From Roseiarcus sp963759955 (lineage in GTDB: Bacteria > Pseudomonadota > Alphaproteobacteria > Rhizobiales > Beijerinckiaceae), in the NCBI GenBank assembly GCA_963759955.1, contig CAVXCA010000104.1, positions 38,546 to 102,545 on the forward strand: a stretch of DNA of 64,000 nucleotides, in the 5' to 3' direction. Of this stretch, positions 46,618 to 55,048 are shown one piece after another (the first letter of the stretch is position 1; every line of letters starts with the position of its first letter). Under the pieces are notes generated by a model, which was not told the DNA's origin, did not search any database, and was given only the letters and a program-made list of their open reading frames with translations. Both the position numbers and the translations under genes were made by a program.

Positions 46618-46907
46618 TCACTCCGCCGGGGCCTCGTTGATCGCGTCGGCGGCCGCCTCGAGCCTCTTGACGATCTCGCCGGGGGCGACGTCGTCGATCC
46701 AGACGATCTCGGCCAAGACGTAGTCCTCGCTCGAATAGACCGACAGCTCCCGGCTCGAGCCGAGCGCGCCGATCAGTTCGAGTAGCTCCGCGCCCTTGTC
46801 CTTGACAGGAGCATGGCCGCTTTTTCCGCCTCGGATAGAACCCGATATTGATGGCGAACCGCGTTGTTCGCCGTGCGCTTGTCCGATGCGCTGTCCACTT
46901 CACTCAT
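46618..46907 (-). CDS. Small phage protein, Acb2/Tad1-like candidate (one frameshift)
   Basis: The ATG overlaps the gpD stop by 4 bases. The first frame gives MSEVDSASDKRTANNAVRHQ then YRVLSEAEKAAM. After a one-base loss near 46,812 the other frame continues VKDKGAELLELIGALGSSRE then LSVYSSEDY, ending at 46618. The total of 290 bases is one short of a whole number of codons. The HQYRVLSEAEKAAM..KDKG..L..LI..LGSSRELS pattern resembles small phage proteins that I recall annotated as Acb2/Tad1 (cyclic-nucleotide sponges that block CBASS/Thoeris). The C-terminal third differs from that pattern. Family assignment is tentative. Confidence 0.4.
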
Positions 46908-47893
46908 ACCTTCAGCTCCCCCTCGATCTTCGTCACCAGTGCCTTGTCGTCGAACTCGTCCTCGACCTTCTTGATCGTGAAGCTCACATCGTCGTCGTCG
47001 CCGAAGCCTTGCGTCGTCACCACGCCGCCGGGCACGGGGACGGGCGCCGGCGCGCGCAGCGTCGCCGACAGCGTCTTCTTGCCGCGCGCGAACGCGCTGG
47101 CGCGCCCGGCGCTCGCCTTGGTCGCCTCGGCCGTCGAGCCGAAGGTCTCGGGATAGGCATAGTCGGGGCCGCCGTCGCCGGCGTCGCCGGTCAGGTCGGT
47201 CGACGTCGCCGTTTTCCGGTTCCACACCTTGGCGTGGCTCTTGCCCCGGACCGCGCGGTCGCTGTCGTGGATCGAGAACGCCTCGCAGTCGTTCGGCGCG
47301 ATCGTGATCGCCGCAATGCCGGCGCCGCTCGCGGTCGTTCCCGCGCCCTTGGGGACGAAGGCGAGCTTGCCGGAAGCGAACTTCGCCACCGCGTCGAAGC
47401 GGCGCGCCAGGCGCATCACCAGGTGCATGTCGCTCTCGCCGGTCTGGGCGAGGATCATGTCGATCGGCAGCGCCGCCAGCGTCGCGTCGACCGCGGCCGC
47501 CAGGCCGTTGTCGCCGGCGACCTCGTTCAACACGTCGCCGAGCGTCTTGGGCGCGACCCAAGCGCGCGTCTTCTGCGTCTTCAGCGTCTTTTTCAGGTCG
47601 GCCGATTGGCCCGTGACGTGGAACTCGGCCGGCACGCCGTTCTTCGTCACATCCTGGATGATGTAGGCGCCGCGGTCGCTGGCGCCGCCGAATTCGACGA
47701 AGCCGAGGCCGATCGAGAGCGTCGCGCCGCGCTGCGGCTTGGCGAGCATGCCGTCGTAGTTGGACAGCGTCAGCTCGAGCGCGTCGGCCTTCTCGCCGTC
47801 GGTGCGGGTCACCCGGCCCTTGACGACGCGCGGGCCGACCGCGCCCGAGACGTCCTGGCCGCCGATCGAGATCTGGATGATCGGGGTCGCCAT
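46904..47893 (-). CDS. Phage late control protein D (P2 gpD-like tail hub)
   Basis: The 329-residue protein starts MATPIIQISIGGQDVSGAVG and has the gpD features ALELTLSNYDG, ATLSIGLGFVEFGGASDRGA and LAQTGESDMHLVMRLARRFD (central domain). The C-terminal segment contains PVPVPGGVVTTQGFGDDDDV. gpD/gp27-like proteins form the hub that caps the tail tube at the baseplate. The gene follows X with a 1-base gap, in P2 order. Confidence 0.9.
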   Translation of the reverse strand: MATPIIQISIGGQDVSGAVGPRVVKGRVTRTDGEKADALELTLSNYDGMLAKPQRGATLSIGLGFVEFGGASDRGAYIIQDVTKNGVPAEFHVTGQSADLKKTLKTQKTRAWVAPKTLGDVLNEVAGDNGLAAAVDATLAALPIDMILAQTGESDMHLVMRLARRFDAVAKFASGKLAFVPKGAGTTASGAGIAAITIAPNDCEAFSIHDSDRAVRGKSHAKVWNRKTATSTDLTGDAGDGGPDYAYPETFGSTAEATKASAGRASAFARGKKTLSATLRAPAPVPVPGGVVTTQGFGDDDDVSFTIKKVEDEFDDKALVTKIEGELKV

Positions 47894-47894
47894 C

Positions 47895-48110
47895 TCAGTC
47901 CCAGAGGTTGATCGTCTGCTTGGGCGGCGGCGCGATCGCGGCGACGTCGGGCAGGAGAATAGTGATGTTCTCGGGCAGCGCGGGCGGCTGGCTCGCGAGC
48001 CCGGGATTGGCGGCGAGGATCGCCTCGGCCGCGCCCTCGACATAGCCGTAGTTGAGCCAGGCGATGGCGTCGACCATGTCGCCCTGGGCGGTGATGTAGG
48101 TCGAACTCAT
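47895..48110 (-). CDS. Phage tail protein X (LysM-like, P2 gpX)
   Basis: The 71-residue protein begins MSSTYITAQGDMVDAIAWLN and ends with ITILLPDVAAIAPPPKQTIN then LWD. This is the gpX pattern: a LysM-like domain and a conserved terminal LWD. Its ATG overlaps the stop of the RMF-like gene by 4 bases. It is thought to join tail to hub. Confidence 0.9.
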   Translation of the reverse strand: MSSTYITAQGDMVDAIAWLNYGYVEGAAEAILAANPGLASQPPALPENITILLPDVAAIAPPPKQTINLWD

Positions 48111-48310
48111 GGCGCCCCGCTCCGCGCCGCGCGCGCCTTTTCCCAGCGCCCGTCCGTCCAGCCGTCGACCCAGGTCGGAAACTCGGCGGAGCCCTGCTCG
48201 TAGGGGACGCCGAGAGGGCTCTCGCCGGCGAGGCCGGCGGCGTAGCCCTCGTCGTAGGCGCGCGGCGCCGGGAGCGGCGCTTTCTTCGGCTGTTCCGAAT
48301 TCGTCGTCAT
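48107..48310 (-). CDS. RMF-like small protein encoded in the tail module
   Basis: The 67-residue protein has residues about 17-59 as AYDEGYAAGLAGESPLGVPY then EQGSAEFPTWVDGWTDGR. This matches the ribosome modulation factor pattern (GYxAGxAGxS....PY......W..GW...). It is coupled by ATGA overlaps to gpU before it and gpX after it, so it is part of the tail operon. Rmf/CrpP-fold proteins bind ribosomes in hosts; the phage role is unknown. The start is at MTTNSEQP, the position where the gpU stop overlaps. Confidence 0.6.
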   Translation of the reverse strand: MTTNSEQPKKAPLPAPRAYDEGYAAGLAGESPLGVPYEQGSAEFPTWVDGWTDGRWEKARAARSGAP

Positions 48311-48721
48311 GGCCAGACGCTCCAAATCTGCCCGGCGCCGTCGTCATGGGCGGCGAAGGTCAAGGCGTAGCCGACCCTTCCGGGATTGCCGTTGGCGTCG
48401 TGGAAGCTCTCCTCGGGGTCGATCGACTTCGAGCCGGTACGGCCCCGAGACGGAGCCCGAGCCGGTGACCAGGCAGTAGACCTCGCCCGCCAGGCACGCC
48501 GCCTCCAGCGCGGCGACCTGCGCGGCCGCCCCGGCGCCGTCGTCGTTGGGGAACGTCACGCCTGATATCGTCAGCGTGCATTTGTCGGGGCCGAGATATT
48601 GCCCGGCCGGCCGGCGGCCGATGATCTCGTGGTCCTTCCAGCGCGCCTTGGTCTGGCGCGTGAGCTTGTCGAAGGCCATCGCGCCCATTTCGAAGACGTA
48701 GCCGCCCCAGGCCATCAGCAT
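48307..48721 (-). pseudogene. Phage tail protein U (P2 gpU-like), one frameshift
   Basis: The first frame gives MLMAWGGYVFEMGAMAFDKL, then RWKDHEIIGRRPAGQYLGPD and ACLAGEVYCLVTGSGSVSGP. Near 48,435 the frame changes and continues TGSKSIDPEESFHDANGNPG then RVGYALTFAAHDD, ending at 48307. Both halves fit gpU, a tail-completion or hub-associated protein. The 415-base length is one base too long, as from a single insertion. If that is a sequencing error, the gene is intact at about 138 residues. Confidence 0.75.
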
Positions 48722-48723
48722 GG

Positions 48724-50896
48724 TCAGCGCGCCTCCGGCCCGTCGTGCAGCGCGCCGGCATAGGACGCGCGCCGCGAGATCCCGGAGAGGCCGCCGTTGA
48801 TGGTGCCGATCAGGCTCGCCATTTCCCTGAGCTTGGCGAGCGCGGCGTCGAGTGCGCCCGAATCGACCTTCGGCGCCACCGTCGCCGCGCCGAGCGCCTT
48901 CAGATCGTCGCCGGCCTGCTTGGCCTTTTGCGAAGTCTTGTCGATCGCCGACGTGTCGACGTCGGGCGAAAGCGCGCGCGCGCGGTCGGCCGCGATGCCG
49001 GCGCGCCACGCCTTGAGGTCGAAGACCTTGGGCTCGGGAGGCGCGGGCACCTCGGCGCCGAGATTGGACGGATCGAAGCCGTACCAGCGCTTGAAAAAAT
49101 TGTCGATTGGCGTCGTCAGCCCCCAGAAGTTGCCGTTCGGGTCCAGCTTGTCGGCCGCGTCCTTGACGAAGGCGGCCACGAGCCATTCCGGGGCCAGGAT
49201 GCGGCCAAACACCCGCGCGGCGCCGCTGACGGCTTCGCCGCCGGCCGCGATCGCGGGGCTCTTGAGCAGGTTGCCGGCGGCGGTCTCCATAATGCCGAAT
49301 GCGGACGCGGAGTAACGTAGGATCGCGGCGACGGTCATCCCCGTGGCGGCGCCGGCCGTCGTTGGATAATCCGCCGCCTTCCGGCTCAATCCCGAAAGGG
49401 CGCCCGACAGGAGATCGAGCCCCTTGGCGAGACCGCCCATCATCGGCTCGGAAGCGACGCCGGCGAGCGTCTCGAACGACGACTTCACCGATTGCCAACC
49501 GACCGTCGGATCGCCCTTGAGCTGGTCCGCCGCGTCGAGCCCTTGGTTGAGCGGGTTTTCGATGAGAAGTCTGGTCGCGCTGAAACGCCGCCTTGTCGTT
49601 GACGGCCATGTATCCGGCTTTAAGGTCGTTGCGGTTGGACAGCGCGGTCGCCAGCAACGCGTCCCGCTCGGCCGGATCCTCCGTCGCCTTCTCGATCGCC
49701 GGCCACAGGACGTCGTTCACCCATTGCACCGGGTCCTTGGCGAGGATGCCGACCCCCTTGATCGCGCCGGCGTCGATCGAAGCGATGCTGCCGTCCTTCT
49801 TGCGGTGGACCTTCTTTTCGTCGAGTAGCCCGAGCTTTTCGAATTCGCGCAGCGCCGGCCCCATGACGTGGCCGCCCTCGATCGCCATGCCCAGGGTCGC
49901 GACCATCGTTCCGGTCGCGTCGCCGCCGAGCGACGCGAGAAGATGGGGCAGCTCGTCGCGGATGAAGTGCATGTTCCACTGGCGCGCGAACGCGCCGCCG
50001 CGCTGGAACACCTGCTGATAGTCGTCGGCGGATATCTTCGCGCCGAACACGTTGACGGCGCGCTGAAACGCCTCGAACATCTCGTGCGCCTTGCCGGGTG
50101 TGTTGTTGGCGCCCGCCTCCTCGACCGCGCGCATGAACGGGTAGGCGGTGCTGAGGCCCTGGCCCGGATGGGCGCGGTCCGCGAGCGCCGCCATCTTGAG
50201 GTAGTCCGCGAGCGCGGCGTGGGCCTCGTCGTCGGTGTTGAAGATCGCGCGCGCCTCGCGCGCCTCTCCGATAATATCCGTCAACGGAAACTGCGGGAAC
50301 TTCGCCTGCGCGTCGGCCGCCAACGCGCGCGCCTCCTTGATTTCGTCGGGGGTCATGCCGGCGATCTGCTGGGCGATCGTCTCGCTTCTCAGATGCGCGC
50401 CGGCTCCGACGATGTCCTCGATCGCCGTCGGGCCCCAGAACATGGCGAGCGTCTCGCCGAGCCGCCACGAACCCGCGGGCTCGCCCCCTGGCGCGCCGCC
50501 CGCGCCTGGCGCGCCGGGCGCGCCGGGCGCGCCGGGCGCGCCGCCGCCGCCTGCCGCCGGCTTCCTCGCCAGCGCGTCGCTCTTCTCGAGATAGCCCTCG
50601 AGCGCGACGGTCGCCTTGTCGATGTCGCCGGCCATCGCGACCCACGGCGCGCCGCCGATCTTCTTTTCGGCGTCGGCGGCGTCGATCGCCGAGGTCGCGA
50701 AGCTCTTGGCCGCCTCCGCCGCGCCGACGATCGCGCGGCCTTCCTCGATCCACTTGTCCGGGCGAAGGCCGGCGTCGGCGCTGCCCGCCTGGCGCGCCGC
50801 CGCGCCGAACTGTTCGAGGCCTTCGACCGCCTTGCGCGCCGGCCCCGTCAGCTCGTCGACCATCTTGAGCAGGACTTCGACGGTCATGTTCGACAT
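48724..50896 (-). pseudogene. Phage tail tape measure protein (gpT-like), one frameshift
   Basis: It encodes about 724 residues: N-terminus MSNMTVEVLLKMVDELTGPA, a helical region, a Gly-Ala-Pro linker (about 50,460-50,560), then TIAQQIAGMTPDEIKEARAL and hydrophobic stretches such as GATGMTVAAILRYSASAFGI-like segments. Near 49,575 the frame changes: AFQRD on one side and ATRLLIENPLNQGLDAADQL on the other, a segment typical of these proteins. The protein sets tail length and forms the DNA exit channel. Sequencing error or real inactivation cannot be separated here. Confidence 0.8.
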
Positions 50897-50899
50897 GGG

Positions 50900-51064
50900 T
50901 CAACGTCCATAGAGCCGGTCGAGATGGCGCGCCGCGCGCGCCGCGAGCCGCGCGATGACGGGCATCGGCTGCGCCAGCAGCCATTCGCGGCTATAGGGGA
51001 AGCAGAGGCCGATGTCGTCGAGGACCTCGTCGAGGTCTAGCGGACACCGGCGACGAATTTCCCC
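50900..51064 (-). CDS. GpE' extension of the tail assembly chaperone (reached by -1 frameshift)
   Basis: An open frame without its own good start continues the gpE reading in the -1 frame from the GGGGAAA site (51058-51064): PLDLDEVLDDIGLCFPYSRE then WLLAQPMPVIARL, ending RLYGR. This matches the P2 GpE' family (PF06528-like, DIGLCFPYSREWLL-type core). In P2, E and E+E' are made by programmed -1 frameshifting, and the same arrangement fits here. Confidence 0.65.
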   Translation of the reverse strand, partial: GEIRRRCPLDLDEVLDDIGLCFPYSREWLLAQPMPVIARLAARAARHLDRLYGR

Positions 51065-51318
51065 AGCTCGGCCATCAGCCGCGCGTAATCCGAGCCGTGC
51101 ATCGCGTCGAGCGCCTTGGCGTCGGCGTCGACGAGCGTCTTCGCCAGCACCCGGAAGGTGCGCACGGGCGCGTTGATGTAGGCCTCGATGTCGGCGCCGG
51201 TCGGCACCCGGAACGAGACCTTCTTGAACTCCATGCCGGCGAACTTGAAGGGGTGCTTGAGCTCGAAATCCTCCAGCCCCCAGCCCTTCGACGCGTCGAC
51301 GATCTCTAGCTCGGCCAT
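51037..51318 (-). CDS. Phage tail assembly chaperone protein E
   Basis: The 93-residue protein has EIVDASKGWGLEDFELKHPF, then GMEFKKVSFRVPTGADIEAY and a helical tail, the P2 gpE/Mu gp41 pattern. It is made as a chaperone for tape-measure folding. A run of four G before AAA close to its stop provides the possible frameshift into E'. It lies between FII and the tape measure gene as in P2. Confidence 0.85.
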   Translation of the reverse strand: MAELEIVDASKGWGLEDFELKHPFKFAGMEFKKVSFRVPTGADIEAYINAPVRTFRVLAKTLVDADAKALDAMHGSDYARLMAELGKFVAGVR

Positions 51319-51346
51319 GCCGCTTCACTCCCGTTTGAAAGCCGTT

Positions 51347-51862
51347 TCAAGAGCCGATCGCGCTCGCGATCATCGCCGCGACGTCGGTGCCGTTCCAGGT
51401 GTTGACGCCGTTTTCGATGTCGATGTCGAAGATCGAAGCGCCGTCGACGGTCAGGTTGAGCGCGTCGAGCCCGATCTTGAGCTTCATCATCGCCTTCTTG
51501 CCCGCCTCCCACTCGCCGAAGTCGTTTTCGATCACTTCGCCGCGCATGTAGAGGTAGAGGCTGTGCGTCGTGGCGTTGTCGCCGTCGAGGAACGCGCGCA
51601 CCGAAAACGTCACGCCCTTGGCGGTCAGGAACGCGCTCTGGGCGATGACCTGCGGGTTGACCGCCGAGAGCGAGCAGTCGAACTCGAATTCGTCGTAGCC
51701 GAGCGCGTAGTGGCGCGGCGCGACCATGCCGCCGCCGCGATATTTCTCGATGTGCTTCTTGATCTTCGGCAGCGAGCACTTCTCGCCCGAACCGGCCATG
51801 CCGTAGCCGTCGATGGCGAGCGAAAACCCCTGGAGGATGTAGTCGAGCTGGTTCGAAGCCAT
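51347..51862 (-). CDS. Phage major tail tube protein (P2 gpFII-like)
   Basis: The 171-residue protein shows IEKYRGGGMVAPRHYALGYD followed by EFEFDCSLSAVNPQVI, and GEVIENDFGEWEAGKKAMMK, the hallmark of FII tube proteins. Hexamers stack to form the inner tube. The gene is 7 bases after FI. No oddities. Confidence 0.93.
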   Translation of the reverse strand: MASNQLDYILQGFSLAIDGYGMAGSGEKCSLPKIKKHIEKYRGGGMVAPRHYALGYDEFEFDCSLSAVNPQVIAQSAFLTAKGVTFSVRAFLDGDNATTHSLYLYMRGEVIENDFGEWEAGKKAMMKLKIGLDALNLTVDGASIFDIDIENGVNTWNGTDVAAMIASAIGS

Positions 51863-51869
51863 GGCGCCC

Positions 51870-53111
51870 TCAGCCGTTCTGCGAGATCATGTTGGCGAGC
51901 GCGGCCACCTCCTGCGTGTAGTAGGCGGAATTCCGGCTCGCGGTGTAGATGATGTGCTCCATCGGCGCCGGCGCTTCCGGGTCGATCGACCAGTTCCATA
52001 TCCCTTGCGCGCACTGCGAGGCCGGGTTGAGCTCGGGGTCGAGCCAGCAGCGGCCGCCGACGAGGAAGCCGACCGCTTGGCCCCACTTGAAGAAGTCGTT
52101 GGCGCGGCAGGTCATGTCTTGCAAGAGCTGCAGGCTCGGCGGCTTGTCGACCGCCCACAGCGTCACCTCGTCGAGCGCCTCGTAGACCATGTCGAGCGCG
52201 GTCCTGACCGCCTCGAACCGCCAGTTGGCGTCGGCCGAGAGGTTGCGGTTGCCCCAGCGGCGGAAGCCGCCGTAGTTCAGCCCCGCCTGCTGCGCCGCGT
52301 TGATGATGGTGGTGATGCTCGCGGCGTTGAGGACGTTGGCCTCGCAGTCGGGATCGCTCATCGCCCAGTCGACCGGGTTCGACACCCCGCCGACGCCCTG
52401 CAGCGGCTGGTTGGACGGCGAGAACCAGAAGCCGAGGGTCTGGTGGACGTAGGCGGTGAGGCCCGCCATCGAGGCCGAGGCGGGCAGCGCGACGTAGGCC
52501 GAGGTCGCCGTGTCCCACACCATCACGGAGGGATAGAAGATCACCGCGCGGTCGGAATCGTAAAGCTCGGCGGCGGCGAGCGCGTCGGCGTCGCCGGTGA
52601 TCGGCGCGTCGAAATAGACGCGGCCGCGCAGCCGCGTCGCGACGGGGAGCGCCGCGGTGACGAAGGGGTTGGCGAGAAAGCCGCCGCCGGTCGCCGGCGG
52701 CAGGATCGAGGAATAGCCCGGCGCGATGATGGTGCGCGGCGGCACGCCGACGGAAGCGCGCGCCCCGAGCAGCGCGTAGAGCCCGGTCTTGGCGGCTTGG
52801 CTGCCGATGATGTTGGAGAGCACGTTGTCGGGGTCGGTGTCGTCGGCGACGCGCACCACCACCACCTGGCCGGCGCCCTCGGCGTAGCATTGCTGCACGG
52901 AGGAGAGCAGCGTGCCCGTGACGCCGAGGCTCAATGCCTGGGTCGGCTGCGAATTGAGCAGCACCGGCGTGTCGAGCGGCCACGCGGAGTCGTCGGCGTC
53001 GTCGGCGGTGCCGATCAGGCCGATGACGCCCGAAGGGTTGAACGAAATCGGCTGCGTCGCCGACTCGACCTCGTCGACCTCGACGCCGTGCAGGAAAGTC
53101 GTTGAGCTCAT
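51870..53111 (-). CDS. Phage contractile tail sheath protein (P2 gpFI-like)
   Basis: The 413-residue protein starts with TFLHGVEVDEVESATQPISF followed by NPSGVIGLIGTADDAD. It contains IIAPGYSS, a central RVYFDAPI, then SDRAVIFYPSVMVWDT, and GGFRRWGNRNLSADANWRFE with TALDMVYEAL near the C-terminus. This is the FI sheath pattern and shows that the element is contractile-tailed (myovirus or R-type tailocin). Confidence 0.95.
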   Translation of the reverse strand: MSSTTFLHGVEVDEVESATQPISFNPSGVIGLIGTADDADDSAWPLDTPVLLNSQPTQALSLGVTGTLLSSVQQCYAEGAGQVVVVRVADDTDPDNVLSNIIGSQAAKTGLYALLGARASVGVPPRTIIAPGYSSILPPATGGGFLANPFVTAALPVATRLRGRVYFDAPITGDADALAAAELYDSDRAVIFYPSVMVWDTATSAYVALPASASMAGLTAYVHQTLGFWFSPSNQPLQGVGGVSNPVDWAMSDPDCEANVLNAASITTIINAAQQAGLNYGGFRRWGNRNLSADANWRFEAVRTALDMVYEALDEVTLWAVDKPPSLQLLQDMTCRANDFFKWGQAVGFLVGGRCWLDPELNPASQCAQGIWNWSIDPEAPAPMEHIIYTASRNSAYYTQEVAALANMISQNG

Positions 53112-53214
53112 GTCGCCCCTCGGGAAAGAGTTTTAAGACCGCTTGACGGCGCTGCGAAACGCGGCCAACTTCGCTTGGCCGGTCGGCCCGGCGCGAGGGT
53201 GAAAGGTTTCACCC

Positions 53215-53712
53215 TCAGCGCCCGACCGCGACGAACGCCGTGACCGCCGAGCGCGGCGCGACGCTGCGGGCGACCCGGCCGCCCCAGTTGCCCGACAACA
53301 GCACGATCGAGCCGTCTGCTTCGATCCCCTCGACGAAGCCGACATGCCCCGCCCAGCCGCGCCGCGTGCCCATCACCGCGAGCGCGCCGACTTGCGGCCC
53401 CGCGAGCCGCGGCCCGTACCGCAGCGCGTCGGCCGCCAGGCGCCCGGCGAGCGGCCTCAGCCCGACGCGCCTCAGCACGAACGAGACGAAGTCGGCGCAC
53501 CACGGACCGACCGTGCCCGTCGGGTTGTGCGCGCCGAGCCAGCGCGCGGCCTCGACGAGCGCGGCGCCTTGCGTTGCGAAAGGGATCGGCGCGGCGGCGG
53601 CGGACGGCGGCGCCGCGGGCGCGCGCGCGCCGCCGCAGCACGCGAGCGCCGGGCCGGCGAGGCCGAACGCGAGCAGGGTGGCGAGGAGGGCGGCGGAGCG
53701 GCGAAGCGGCAT
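53215..53712 (-). CDS. CHAP/TIGR02594-like cell-wall hydrolase candidate with signal peptide
   Basis: The 165-residue protein has a strong N-terminal export signal (MPLRRSAALLATLLAFGLAG, then PALACCGG, possibly a lipoprotein Cys). A Cys-His peptidase-like domain follows: WLGAHNPTGTVGPWCADFVS (nucleophile Cys) and WAGHVGFVEGIEADGSIVLL (His), then SGNWGGRV. It probably cleaves peptidoglycan during lysis or tail entry. It is unusual to find it between fibres and sheath. Confidence 0.75.
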   Translation of the reverse strand: MPLRRSAALLATLLAFGLAGPALACCGGARAPAAPPSAAAAPIPFATQGAALVEAARWLGAHNPTGTVGPWCADFVSFVLRRVGLRPLAGRLAADALRYGPRLAGPQVGALAVMGTRRGWAGHVGFVEGIEADGSIVLLSGNWGGRVARSVAPRSAVTAFVAVGR

Positions 53713-53720
53713 GAGGCGTC

Positions 53721-54011
53721 CTAGTCTTGAGGGAAAGCGCCGGGGGCGACCCGGAAGGCGCCCTCGCACGCCGCCGCGAAGCCGCCCGACGCCTCCCAGC
53801 GGCAGCGCCACAGGCCTGCGGCCGCGGCGGCGACGGCCATCGTGTATTGCCCCGGCGCCGGGTTGGCGAAGCCGGTCGAAAAATCGCTCTCGGCGCCGCT
53901 CGGCGCGACGAGGCGCAGCTTCAAAATCGTCGCGCTCAACCCGGCGTTGGTCGCGGGGTCGCTGAATGCGGCGGCGACGGTCACGGTCTGGCCGATCAGG
54001 TAAACGTTCAT
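53721..54011 (-). CDS. Hypothetical phage protein
   Basis: A 96-residue protein beginning MNVYLIGQTVTVAAAFSDPA, predicted as a small beta-sandwich with PGQYTMAVAAAAAGLWRCRW-like strands. The pattern resembles small Ig-like tail accessory proteins. Its ATG overlaps the LamG gene stop by 4 bases. No family name can be given. Confidence 0.65.
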   Translation of the reverse strand: MNVYLIGQTVTVAAAFSDPATNAGLSATILKLRLVAPSGAESDFSTGFANPAPGQYTMAVAAAAAGLWRCRWEASGGFAAACEGAFRVAPGAFPQD

Positions 54012-55048
54012 GGTCTGTCGCTCGCGAAGGAGAGGACGAAGGCGCGGTCTTGCGCAACGGCCCGCGTCGCCGCGGCGTCGGCCGCTACGGCGAGGGCGGG
54101 GCCCTCGCCGCCGGCGAACGCCGCGAGGTCGAGGCTCTCCGAGGCCGCCAGCGCGCCCGCGTCGATCTCGCCGCCGGCGAACGCCGCGAGGTCGGGGATC
54201 TCCGTGGCCGCCAGGGCGCCCGCGAGGACGGGAAGCGCGAGCGAGGGAAGCGACGCTCGCGCCGGCAGCCGCGGCCCGGCGTCGCGCCGCCCGGCGAAGC
54301 CGGCTCGGTAGAGTTCTTCGACTTCCCAGGGATAGAGGGCGCGGCTGTAGACGCGCACGTCGTCGATGATTCCGTGGGCGTAAGCATCACCCCACACGCC
54401 CTTGCCGATCGCGCTGCCCGTTCCACTGTAGGCGAGCGTTCCGCCGCTGCCGGTATACGATCCGCCGGCGTTGGCTCCATTTATATAAATTTGCATGTTC
54501 GACGCGCTGACCATGGTCGCACACAAAAAATACCACGTCCCCGCGGTGATCGCGGCGGTCGAGACCTTGGATTGGCGGCTGTTCCCTCCGGGAGCCCCGC
54601 CGTTGCCGAAATCGCACTCCACAGTGCCCGTCGTAGCCGTGATCTTGATCTTGGCGCCGTAGTAATTGACCGCGGACGCATCGGTCGTGACGATCGTGAC
54701 GTTATTTGTCAGATTGACGAGGTTGACCCAAGCCGACAACGTCAGCGGCAGCGGCGGTTCGAGCAAGGGAGCAGAGCCCATGGAAACATAGCTGCTGCTT
54801 CCGTTGAACGTCAGAGCCGTCCCGACTTGCCCCTGCGCCAGCGATGTCGCCGACAGGGCGTTCAGCGTTCCCGTATTGCCGTTCCCGCTCAGGTCGAACG
54901 CCAGCCGTTGCCTGAAATCCAGGCAGTCCGGATCGAACCCCCAATAACCGACGAGGCCGTTGGGAACGGAGAGCAGCGCCGGCGGCACGGGCCGCACCTG
55001 GCCGCGCGTCAGCAGCCCGCGCGGCCCGGCGGCGAGCGGCGCGCCCAC
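54008..55048 (-). CDS. Phage LamG/concanavalin-like domain protein (host recognition)
   Basis: The 346-residue protein contains a LamG-type lectin domain (about residues 28-225): VGYWGFDPDCLDFRQRLAFD, LSGNGNTGTLNA, ALTFNGSSSYVSMGS, LPLTLSAWVNLVN and GIIDDVRVYSRALYPWEVEE. A low-complexity Ala/Leu tail follows. Such domains on tail fibres bind glycans. The start is a GTG at 55048 overlapping the previous stop (TAGTG). GC and codon use dip in the LamG part (54,450-54,900), suggesting a recently acquired receptor domain. Confidence 0.8.
   Translation of the reverse strand: MGAPLAAGPRGLLTRGQVRPVPPALLSVPNGLVGYWGFDPDCLDFRQRLAFDLSGNGNTGTLNALSATSLAQGQVGTALTFNGSSSYVSMGSAPLLEPPLPLTLSAWVNLVNLTNNVTIVTTDASAVNYYGAKIKITATTGTVECDFGNGGAPGGNSRQSKVSTAAITAGTWYFLCATMVSASNMQIYINGANAGGSYTGSGGTLAYSGTGSAIGKGVWGDAYAHGIIDDVRVYSRALYPWEVEELYRAGFAGRRDAGPRLPARASLPSLALPVLAGALAATEIPDLAAFAGGEIDAGALAASESLDLAAFAGGEGPALAVAADAAATRAVAQDRAFVLSFASDRP

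Noticed and set aside
46598..46903. A 101-codon minus-strand frame at the prophage end
   Set aside because: Arg-rich frame overlapping the Acb2-like candidate; the latter has coupling to gpD and a family-like pattern.
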